Below, one piece after another: positions 50,847 to 61,085 of a stretch of DNA of 64,000 nt. The translations under genes were made by a program, and so were the position numbers. Origin of the DNA: Paraphysoderma sedebokerense (taxonomy: Eukaryota; Blastocladiomycota; Physodermatomycetes; Physodermatales; Physodermataceae). The notes under the pieces are model-generated. The model did not search any database, had not been told where the DNA came from, and was given only the letters and a program-made list of their open reading frames with translations. The first letter of the stretch is position 1. Each line of letters begins with the position of its first letter. The DNA is taken from the NCBI GenBank assembly GCA_025602915.1, contig JAHLJZ010000004.1, forward strand, positions 186,001 to 250,000, read 5' to 3'.

Positions 50847-51525
50847 GATACGACATACCACCATCCACTTTTCCTCGACATCCGCAATATATTTCAATTT
50901 CCCTAATACAGACTTTATGAAGAGATATTTTTCGACCAGAAACAACAAATTATATGATCCTGTTTTCTCTTCATTCTATCGATTCTTGTCATACTAAATC
51001 TCGAGACTTGTTATACCTTGAGTCTCAATGTCTGATTCCATTGTTTGCATGGAATACTAGATGGCTGAGTGACACAAACGGGAATAGTGAGGGTAAGTTA
51101 AGGGTTTGCGCAGGGGTAGTAAAGGTGTATGAATTTTTATAGTGATAGATGTGAAATCAATATCAGTATATGATGATTCCATCAATACGAGTAAAAAGGG
51201 TATTTGTGTATCGTGATGGACTAGTGCAAAGACTTTCAAAAGCATTGCAATGATGTAAATTATGTAAATTTGTGAAAGGTTGAGTCATAGCTGTAAGCTG
51301 AGTTTGTCATGATTAAGATTGATTGTATAAAAATGATTATATTTTTAGTCTTGAATTAATCCTGGAATTGTTCGATCAAATCTTTGCTGAAGTTAAGCAT
51401 AAATCATGTGGCTTCTTCGCGTTTTACCGAACTCCGCTCACTGAATCAACGAATTATCCTCGCTTCCGTTTTCCCGATGGCCAAGCTTTAAAGAATACAC
51501 AGAGAGACAAATTCAAGCAAATACA
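50847..51525. other. Intergenic, KCS1 to VHC1
   Basis: 679 bp of AT-rich DNA with only short frames. Should hold the KCS1 3' end and the VHC1 promoter. No gene seen. Confidence 0.5.
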
Positions 51526-54500
51526 ATGACAAGATTAGTAGCGACTACATCGCAATTGGATGAACTCAGTAGTTCTCTCCGGAGACAAGAAACGTCCTTG
51601 TTCTCTTCGCAACCCAAGTACCAGCCCATCCCGACAACAGAATCACCCGATATAACCCCCGACACAGAAGCAACCGACCCATTCGATAACGAGGAACTTC
51701 AAATAATTCATGGCAGCGGAACAGAAGCTACCCCACCCGAAACTCCACCGAGGAGACGACGTCGTTTTCGTCGACAACGAAATATATCAAAGCAAAGTGA
51801 ACTTTCCAATTCTAGTAGTTCTAATCCCGCAAACCTAGGAACAGTGGAAGGTGTCTTTGTCCCGGTGTTTTTGTCTATATGGGGGTTAATGTTTTTTATT
51901 CGTTTCGGATTTGTGGTCGGTGAGACTGGACTGTTTGGTACACTGTTCTTGTTGGCGATTGGGTTCGCTATTTCGACTTTAACCGGTCTATCTGTCTGTG
52001 CGATATCCACAAATGGGCGCATTAAAGGTAAGCAATTAATTCTACCGTATATTAAATTAACTGATACCTTAATGAAATAACTATGGTTGTTTTTTTTTGT
52101 TCTTGGCTTGATTATTATGTGTTTAAGCTGGAGGAACATATTATATTCTGGCTAGAACATTAGGGCCCGAGTTTGGAGGATCAATAGGATTGGTTTATTA
52201 CATCGGTACACTATTTGCCGGAGCAATGAGTGCTGTTGGATTTGTTGAACCCCTTATGGACAATTTTTCAATCACTAGAGGTTCAGTTGCAAAGGTGTTG
52301 CCTGAGGGAACGGTACTTGTCATTTTCGTTTCCTTTCCCGGTTTAGAAGTGAATTTGCTAACATCTGCATCATTGTAGTGGTTTAATTTGCTTTATGCAA
52401 CGATTTTTCTGGTATTTTGTACAGTCATTTGCCTAAATGGGCCGCAAGTATGGATAGTTCTTGTTCCTTGTTGTCGGGTGCGATTAGAGTTACCTCTTTT
52501 AATAACTGTTGCGTAACACAGGTATTCGCCAAAACCTCTAAATTGCTGTTTTTTATTCTCAACATCTCTACTCTCTCTGTGATAATATCTCTGTTGGTTC
52601 GTTCGCCTATGGTTGATTCAAGTCTGAATTTAAACTTTACCGGTCCTTCCCTTGAAACCTTAAAATCGAATCTGTACCCGTCTTTTTCCGAATCTTACAA
52701 CATGAATATCCTTTTCGGTATACTGTTTCCATCATGTACCGGTGTATTGTCGGGAATTAGTTTGTCCGGAGATTTGAAAGATCCTGGACGAAGTATACCG
52801 AAGGGAACAATGCTCGGTGTCGGCTCTACGTTGTTCCTGTATGTAATTGTCGCTATAGTCATGGCAAGCACTGTTTCTAGAGAAACTTTGACCTATGATT
52901 TGGCATTCTTGCAACAAGTAAGAGTCCTTTGTGAAATCACATAAGTAGAGCGTATGGACATTAATAATTCTTTTCGATAGACTTCCCTTGCTTTACCGCT
53001 TTTACTCATTGGTCTCCTCGCAACTTCACTTTTTGCTGTTCTCGGCTGCTTAATTGGTGCAGCGAATATTCTACAGGCCGTTTCTCGCGACAACTTGATC
53101 CCACAAATTGCATTCCTCTCTCGAGATACCGAAGAATCGGACACCCCGATTAAATCTATCCTAGTCACATACTTCTTAACTCAGCTTCTTCTCTTCATTG
53201 GATCCGTGAATGCTTTGGCACCACTATATACGATGACTACATTGCTAACATATGGAATTGTCAATCTGGCTTGCTTTCTCCTCGGTATTTCGGGGGCCCC
53301 AAACTTTCGCCCAAGTTTTAAATACTTTAAGAGCTGGACCGCATTATTAGGTCTTATCCTCTGCTTTGTGGCAATGGTTATTGTTGATCTAAATTATGCG
53401 CTGCTAAGTTTGTTTGTCGAAGTTGGACTCTTCTTCTTGGTCCATTATTCATGTGATGCCAAAAATTGGGGTGACGTGAGTGGCAGTTTGATTTATCATC
53501 AAGTGAGAAAATATCTGCTGAAGCTTGACGTTCGGAGAGAGAATGTCAAAAATTGGCGACCGCAGGTATGCAGTATCGTCTTGGAAGGTTTGAGAGATAA
53601 ACAGCTAATGATTTTTTTTACAAATCTTCGTCAAAGATATTGTTATTTACAAACAACCCAACAGCCTCCTATAACCTGATTCATTTTGCTAATAATCTGA
53701 AGAAGGGGTCGCTGTTTATCCTTGGTCATGTTGTAACTGAAGATTTTGAGACAGCGATTCATTCTTACCAGAGCAATTTGCAACAGTGGTTGAAATTCAT
53801 CGATATCACGGGCATTAAAGCCTTCGTGCAATTCGATATTACCCGTTCACATCGGAGAGGACTGCAGAGTATTTTACTGGGAAGTGGTCTTGGGGGTAAT
53901 TTCCTTTCTGATTTATCGGACCAAGGTTTGTTCCTCACTTGGATTTTCACAGGTATGAAACCCAACATTGTTATGCTCGGGTTCTATCAAGCTCACCGAA
54001 CGCAATATTTCACCCGCGAGCTCCCACGTTCCCCAAAAAGACCGGATGCTTTGTCGTCGTTGCTGCCGTTTTCTGAAACCCAAGAATACCCTATATCACC
54101 TCAAGATTATGTTGGATTCGTCATCGATACATTATGTTTGACCAAATCGATTGCCATCGCTCGTAATTTCGATTTTTCTGGAGAGAAAATTAATAATACG
54201 GTGACGCCGAAATATATTGATTTATGGCCCTTGCTTCTCAATTCTGACCCCGACACTTATACCCTGATATTGCAGCTTGGATACATTTTAACTAAAACTG
54301 AATGGGGTTGTTACAAGTTGCGTTTATTTGTTCTGATTGAAAAGGCTGAGACCGAAGAATTCGAAATGACCAAAGTAAGAGCGTTACTGGCCGATTTAAG
54401 AATTGATGTTGTTGCCTTGAAAAGTGTTGTCTTGGAAGAGGAAGGGGTCGGTGGATATGAACAGGGAGTTCGTCATAACGCGATATTGAGCAAGGTAGAG

Positions 54501-54791
54501 TCGCAAAGTGCCATTGAAGATGGAGTGTCGGAATCCGGTTCAGCTACATCCATATTCAATTCGTTACACTCACATCAGCAGTATGAAGCTATGAATCACT
54601 TGTTTAAAAAGTACTCGAGTATACAAGATACCGCTGTCCTCCTTACATCGCTACCAGCGCCTGAGATTGGTACAGACAAAAGTGCAGATAAGTCTGCAGA
54701 GTATTTAAAGGAGGTGGAAACATTATCTAATGGGGTTGTGCCAATTGTCATGATTCATGCCAGAGTATCAAGTGTGACTATGAATTTGTAA
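51526..54791 (+). CDS. VHC1: Cation-chloride cotransporter of the SLC12 family, Vhc1-like
   Basis: Six exons (51526-52027, 52128-52312, 52379-52447, 52522-52917, 52981-53565, 53637-54791) give 963 aa. A disordered cytosolic N-terminus of about 105 residues leads into twelve hydrophobic segments beginning GTVEGVFVPVFLSIWGLMFF. The first segments carry SLC12 hallmarks (RFGFVVGETG, GGTYYILARTLGPEFGG). FGILFPSCTGVLSGISLSGDLKDPGRSIPKGT is recognisable in two parts, GILFPSCTGVLSG and DLKDPGRSIPKGT. The large C-terminal domain starts WRPQILLFTNNPTASYNLI, as in KCC and Vhc1 proteins. Fungal Vhc1 moves K+ and Cl- at the vacuole. Subcellular site here is inference from the family. Confidence 0.92.
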
Positions 54792-55071
54792 TTTTGGGTA
54801 TAAGAAAGGGGCATTGTAAATTATTCCTGCTGTAATTTAGAGTATAAATCTACTAATAAATCCGTCGGTGTTCCGTAATATTTGACTGGGAGTTGGCGTC
54901 GCCGAGTCACAGGGCCAAGCAAGGCATTATTACCCAATTCGTTTACCTTTCCGCACAAACTCTGCCTTCCTGACACTATCCAACACATTTATTATCATCC
55001 ATTGTTGCACCCCGTAAGATATTATACAGGTTCAAACTTAGTATTTCTTACATATCATAGAAATTGTCGCC

Positions 55072-57398
55072 ATGTCGTTCTTATTCTCCAAGAATGAATT
55101 CGACGAACAAGTTGGTATGTCACCGTTTCTGATACTTTCCATTGTTGTTGGTCCATCATTATTCTCGTTTGCAGCATCCATAATTATTCTTAACTGTTAC
55201 TTTTTAATACTCAACTACTTTGTTTTGCAAATGATACCTTCTTTCCTATGATACATAATTGGATACACAGAGAAAGCAACATCTGAATATCTGCCAAACG
55301 GTATTGAAGATATCGCTTTAAATTTTGAAATATGTGACCAAATTAGAGGTAAAGCAGTACCCGCTAAAGATGCCATGAGAGCATTAAAAAAGAGAATACA
55401 ACATAAAAATCCTAATGTTCAAATGCTGGCTTTAAAGGTTCGTCATCAGAAAGTGTCCAATGCGCGACGCAGCGGGATGGTTGTATTAACCTATCCTCTA
55501 TTTACGATGAATTATTTTGTGTCATTAGTTGACGGATGCATGTGTTAAGAATGGCGGACATCATTTTTTGGTTGAAGTGGCATCCAGTGAGTTCATGGAT
55601 GCTCTTGTTTCAGTGCTTAGAAGTGGGGTATGTGGTTTCTAATATCGCATTTGCCGTCATTCCTTGACGAATAGGATGATTAACGTCAATTTTATTACAG
55701 GTTCTGTCATATCAGGTTAAAGTGATGATATTGCAGTATATCCAGTCATGGGGGATGGCATTCAAGTCTAAACCAGATTTGAGTTACGTCTATCAAAAGT
55801 ATACTGAACTCAAAAATGAGGGTGGTTGGCAATTTCCTCCTCTAAGTGCGGAAGACAAATTGCAAGGAAAAGCCATCATGATTGAAACTGCTATCGTATG
55901 TTGAACTTGAATTATGATTCGTTATCGTTCGTACTGACAATTTCTATAGGCACCGGAATGGACAGATTCGGCCGTGTGCGAGAGATGCAGAACACAATTT
56001 ACATTCACACTGCGTAAACATCACTGCCGTGCTTGCGGGAAAACTTTCTGTCAATCTTGTTCATCCAAAAATATATCACTTCCCCATTTTGGAGTTACGC
56101 AGGAAGTGAGAGTATGTGATGGCTGTTACGCCAGAAAAGGTTATCCGCCTCATATGTCAAACGCTGCCCTCGGTATTGAAGCTGTTGCTCCGTCTCCGAG
56201 AAACGCATCAAGTTCGGATATTGTTGCTCACGATCCTGTAGCAGCCAAGAAAGAGTTGGATGATTTGGAACGAGCGATTGCATTGTCCCTTGAAGAGGCC
56301 AGTAAAGCTTCAGGCAATAGAAGCAGTGTCACCAAAAATGTAAAGCCATCTAGTGTAAAAGAGCCGGCACCAGAAGAGGAGGATCCGGAGCTTGCTGCTG
56401 CGATTGCGGCTTCCCTTGCCGAAATGAAAGTCCAGAACAACCGAACATCGTCATTCTCTCAGAAACCATCCGCCCCATCTTCGTCACAGCCTTCCAATGG
56501 TTCTCAATCCGAAAATCTTGCTCCCCGCAAGTCACTGATTAATCCGAACGACATATCAGAGACCGAATTGGAAAATATGGAACTGTTTGTGCAGTTGATA
56601 GAACGATTGGACCGAGAAGCAGCAATAAATCCGGGAATAATGTTAGAACATAGTAGTGTGAAAAATCTATACGAACAGATGTTGAAGCTACATCCAAAAC
56701 TATTGTCCTCGCTTCATGACGCCATCACCAAGCATCGGCAATTTTTGGAGCTGCACAATAAGGTTACCGATGCTGTAAAAAATTACGAGGGTGCTTTGCA
56801 ACAGAGACTTAATGCGATGCGATCAAACGGCCCGACTGCCAGTCCTTACGGTTACAATTTGCCGAACGCTCAAGGATACGCTGGCTATCAAGCTGCTCCA
56901 CAACCGTCTAATTTACCGTATCAACAATATGCAGTCCCATCTCCCCAGTATGACTATTCTTATTCTCAACCGCCGAATGCTGCTTATCCCGCTGTCCCGG
57001 CAGTGAATCAACAGTCGCCTCAATTGCACGCTCAAGCGGCACCTGCAAGCAAGCCTTATCAGCCGGCGACACCGCAAGTAAATGGGTCTCCTAGTGGGAA
57101 TTATATCTTAACATCCGCTCCGAACACCGCCTCTCCAGTCTCGGTTCCGAATCAACAATATCAAACGTATCAACCCCCCGCACAGCCTTCGCAAGATCAG
57201 ACACAACAAGTTGCCCATCAACAGCAGTATTATCAAAATCCTCCTCATCAGTACGCCCCGCAGCAACCTCCAGCTACCACCGCTTCCGGTTATGGCGCGC
57301 CTCCTGCTCAACAGGGACAAACTCAACAGCAATACCAAGCACCTCCGACAACCACCCAGCCGCCCCAACAAGAAGTGGGTAATTTAATCGAATTTTGA
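55072..57398 (+). CDS. VPS27: ESCRT-0 subunit Vps27 (Hrs)
   Basis: Five exons (55072-55114, 55271-55437, 55529-55627, 55701-55895, 55950-57398) give 650 aa. Domains: VHS (residues about 8-145, [20 protein letters not shown]); FYVE zinc finger (about 172-232) with the PI3P-binding RKHHCRACG and eight Cys/His ligands; two ubiquitin-interacting motifs ([14 protein letters not shown] near 265 and [14 protein letters not shown] near 310); a helical core for Hse1/STAM pairing (about 345-435); and a Gln/Pro-rich tail ending in the clathrin-box-like NLIEF. Vps27 gathers ubiquitinated cargo on endosomes for multivesicular body sorting. The second intron uses donor GTTCGT. Confidence 0.95.
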
Positions 57399-57651
57399 AG
57401 TCATAATATGTTGTGGTATATAAATATTCTGCTGTTCGAGAGAAATCGTGTATTATATGGACGAATATATACAATATTATTCCGCTTGCCAATTGCTGTT
57501 AATTTACTTCTCTGGTCACGGCCAATTGGGATCATCTCTCTTTACGCCCAGCTTTCGTTGAATTGACTATTGTTTATTGTTTCATGCATATCACAACATG
57601 GTATACTTATAGTCTATAAATAATACTGTTCTCTTTATAAATAATACTATC

Positions 57652-58816
57652 CTAACATGCCGCATTCGTCGACTGATTACAATTGACGTTGATAGTACTG
57701 CTGGTACCCTTGGCCAATAATTTCGTTGAGCGGCGCCATTGAATTCTCCATGTTCTGTCAACTGATAGCACATAAACGGGACTGAAAATACAGTTCGCAA
57801 AGCATAGAAAAGCTGCAGCAAAATCCATCCTTGGCGGAAATTGTTCTCGTGTGATAATTTGATAGATAAAATTGAACCCAGTTGCGACCCAAGCTTCAGA
57901 GATGCACAGATTAATAAGTGATTGAAAAATCCCAACATTGCAGGAACATAGAGTACTCACCAAGGTGAAATGCGAGCGTTAATATTGCGAGTTTTAACGT
58001 CAATTCTAGCTGACGCTTATACGCTGTTTCAATCGCCGTTTCGTGAATTCTTTCTTTCGCCGATAATACGGTCGTTGATACATTTCTATTTTCTGCCGCC
58101 GAAGATTTTGTTTGACGAGGGTAAAATTTAGCGAAACCTTTCGCGATGGCTTCTTTATAAATTAATGTGTACGCCAGCGTAACGGATGACGTCGCAAATA
58201 TTATGCAAATGAAGCCAGTGACTGAAAACAAGTAATGAAATACTGTGGTACCGCGTCGGTCAGGGAAGCAGTAGACTAATGACGATTCCGGTACATGGTA
58301 AGTTTTGACAATGATGGGGAATAAGGCTAAAAATAATGTCAAGGACCAGATAACGGCTAGGAACGCAGTCATCTGAAGTAAAGTGAAAGATTTTGAGCGC
58401 ACGACCTGAAGGTATCTTTCTAGAGCCATTAAGACGGATGAAAGCCCCGAAGTTGCTACAGAAGTGAAGCAGCACAAGAACACTGTGAGTGCAGAATAGT
58501 ATTTTCAAAGTTTCGACGGCAGCATACCGAGACAAAGTACTGTGACAACTCCGTTATATTGGCAAAATTCCCAACTTAATTCAGGATGAATGGCGTGCGC
58601 AATGTAACTTATCAAAGTGCCCCATCCAAATAAAAAGTCGCAAATGCAGATATTAATTAATGCCATGTGGCAGGCTCTAATTTCGCTTCGGTTTCTATAA
58701 AACTGAACTAAGAGCACGGTGTTGAAGGCCGCGGCAAGGAGGGCCAACACCAGAGCAATGGCATTCCAGCTGATGGCCTCTCCGGTCAATAGCCATTTGT
58801 CGACTCTAGCAGACAT
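57652..58816 (-). CDS. Rhodopsin-like (class A) seven-helix receptor, copy 1
   Basis: Three exons (58816-58528, 58455-57961, 57893-57652) give 341 aa with seven hydrophobic segments. Class A landmarks: Asn in TM1 (AAFNTVLLV), Asp in TM2 (NICICDFLF), Cys at the TM3 top (WEFCQYNG) with its partner in loop 2 (VYCFPDRRG), ERY at the end of TM3 (MALERYLQVVR), Trp in TM4 (VIWSLTL), and an NPxxY-like NCIFSPVYVLS in TM7. TM6 lacks the CWxP motif. TM7 has no Lys, so it is not an opsin. The ligand is unknown. The third intracellular loop is long and basic (KSSAAENR, AYKRQLELTLKLAIL). Its tandem paralogue lies 479 bp upstream on the same strand with identical intron positions and phases. Confidence 0.82.
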
Positions 58817-59295
58817 ACTTGAGGAGATGAGTACGGGATAGTCTTAGAAGAGGAGTAATACTGGGTCACGGAACTAAGTCGTCGAACGAAGGTCGTTTGA
58901 TGCCTTTTCGGTATGCTCAGAACAATATAATCATCCGCTCCAGGCGCCACGACTCCGGCCAGCTCTCTGGAAGGAAATCTCTGCCAGTTCCGCATAAACT
59001 CATGTAGTCAATTAATGTATTTTAATGAATATTGTGCATATTACTATTTTTCCAGGTCTGACTAGACTACATTGTTCGCAGACGAATATCTCTAGTCTTG
59101 TGACAAAAAGCAAGTGTTGCTTTTAACAAATAATATGGAACAGCAACCTCTGATTGAATAATCCAATGCCGGTAAATTCATTCGTTGCTGGCACCGGAGC
59201 CAGAGAATATTAAAGTGAAAGATAAAATGAAAGGTATATTATTGCATACGTTACAATCCAGGGGGAACTCGAACATTAGTTACAACATTGTTTCC
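58817..59295. other. Spacer between tandem receptor genes
   Basis: 479 bp, AT-rich, holding the promoter of receptor copy 1 and the 3' end of copy 2. No gene seen. Confidence 0.5.
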
Positions 59296-60480
59296 TTATG
59301 ATGTACTTATCGACTGACTAGCCGAATGGACGGCTAAAGAACTTCCTCCTCCTTTCTGTGATGACAACGGGCGAGACCATTGAATTCTCCATGTTCTGTC
59401 AACCGATAACACATAGACGGGACTAAAAATGCAGTTCGCAAAGCAAAGAAAAGCTGCAGCAAAATCCATCCTTGGCGGAAACTGTTCCTTGGTGATTATT
59501 TGATAAATGAAATTGAACCCAGTCGCGACCCAAGCTAATGGAAAGAGTTATCTTTACTGTTTAAAAATCACAAAATTATTTAACGGCATTATATACACAC
59601 CCAAGTGGAATGCGACAGTTAGGATTGCGAGTTTAAGTGTCAGTTCCAATTGACGCTTGTACGCTGTTTCCATCACCGTGTCGCGAATTTTCTCCTTTGC
59701 AGACACCACTGACGCCGTCAAACCTCTGTTCTCCGACGCCGACGATTGCGATTGCTTTTGTCGAGAATAGAATTTCGCAAAACCTTTCGCAATTGCTTCT
59801 TTATAAATTAAAGTGTACGCCAATGTCACTGATGATGTTGCAAATACAATACAAATGAATCCAGTGATTGAAAATAAATAGTGGAAAAGGGTGGTGCCGC
59901 GTCGGTCGGGAAAGCAATAGACTGACGATGAATCTGGCACATGATAAGTTTTTACTATGACAGGAAATATGGCTAAAAATAAAGTCAAGGACCAGATAAT
60001 GACGAGGAAACCAGTCATTTGAAGTAAAGTGAACGATTTTGAGCGGACAACTTGCAAGTATCTTTCCAGGGCCATCAAAACCGACGAAAGCCCAGAGGTC
60101 GCTGAAAACAGAGACGATTAAAGAAGAATTGAGGGAAAGTAGAGTCATTTTTTCAGGGATTTTGCATACATAGCCAATGAAAATTATGTACCTAGGCAAG
60201 CTGTCGTGACAATTCCATTATATTGGCAAAATTCCCAACTTAATTCGTGATTAAGGACATGCGCTGTGTTGCTAACTAAGCTACCCCATCCAAACAAGCA
60301 GTCGCAAATAGAGATATTAATTAATGCCATATGACAGGCTCTGACTTCCCTGCGGTTTCTGTAGAACTGTACTAAGAGAACGGTGTTGCATACTGCGGCA
60401 AGGAGCGCCAACACCAGAACGATGACGTTCCAAGTGACTGCTTCTCCGGACAGTACCCATTTGTCAAGTCCAGCCGACAT
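59296..60480 (-). CDS. Rhodopsin-like (class A) seven-helix receptor, copy 2
   Basis: Three exons (60480-60192, 60101-59601, 59534-59296) give 342 aa, parallel to copy 1 in every exon boundary. By my count roughly three quarters of the first 97 residues are identical, and the helices of exon 2 are closer still. The same landmarks occur: NTVLLV, NISICDCLF, WEFCQYNG, MALERYLQVVR, VYCFPDRRG, NCIFSPVYVLS. Differences cluster in outer loops, the third intracellular loop (RQKQSQSSASENR) and the C-terminal tail, which is Ser-rich here. This suggests a recent duplication with divergence in ligand- or partner-facing parts; that reading is inference. Confidence 0.82.
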
Positions 60481-61085
60481 GTCGTGAAGGAATGTTGTGC
60501 GAGAAGTCTGAGAAGACGGTGGTAATACTTGGACTGTCGGACACCCTCTTCAATTCCCCCTACTTCCTCCGACCAATGTCCTTGAAACACTTTCGTGACA
60601 TTCCTAGTATAATAGCATCAGCCGATCCAAGGACGTGCTGGCCCGTTCTGGCCCTCTTTGCAGAAAGCCTGGAATATCTTCTAGCTGCGACCCCTGCTCT
60701 ACATCGGGGAAATCAAAAAGAGAATGATGCATATATTCGATATGACAGCTTATGTATGGATGACCGGTAGCATATTCCATGTGTACTTATACATTTGTCC
60801 TCATAATATCTCAAGTCAAAGTATGGACATTGCCGGCTGTTTCCAAATGCCATCGGGGGAATGCATATTTGAATAGAAGCCCCAAAGTTGATATATACGT
60901 CATAATAATATTCGCCTAAATAGCAAATCCCACCTGCAATAAATATTTCCGGCGTGCAACAGGACTCTCGCAGAATCGCCGCCGTCAACCTTCGAGATGG
61001 AGTTTGCCGTCGAATTTCCACAATCCCCTGCTCCCTGCTCTGTATTTTGAGAATACATGAATACAGCCCCGCTTGAACCGCAGAA
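60481..61085. promoter_or_regulatory. Divergent promoter region, receptor copy 2 / PFF1
   Basis: 605 bp between start codons. A small frame at 60713-61021 (-) contains Cys and Arg but matches nothing and lacks a recognisable domain. No gene called. Confidence 0.4.

Noticed and set aside
57108-57371. Arg/Leu-rich minus-strand frame opposite the VPS27 tail
   Set aside because: Shadow of the Gln/Pro repeat codons of VPS27.
57652-60480. Reading the two seven-helix proteins as opsins
   Set aside because: TM7 lacks the retinal-binding Lys, and TM6 lacks the usual aromatic cluster; only the general class A landmarks are present.
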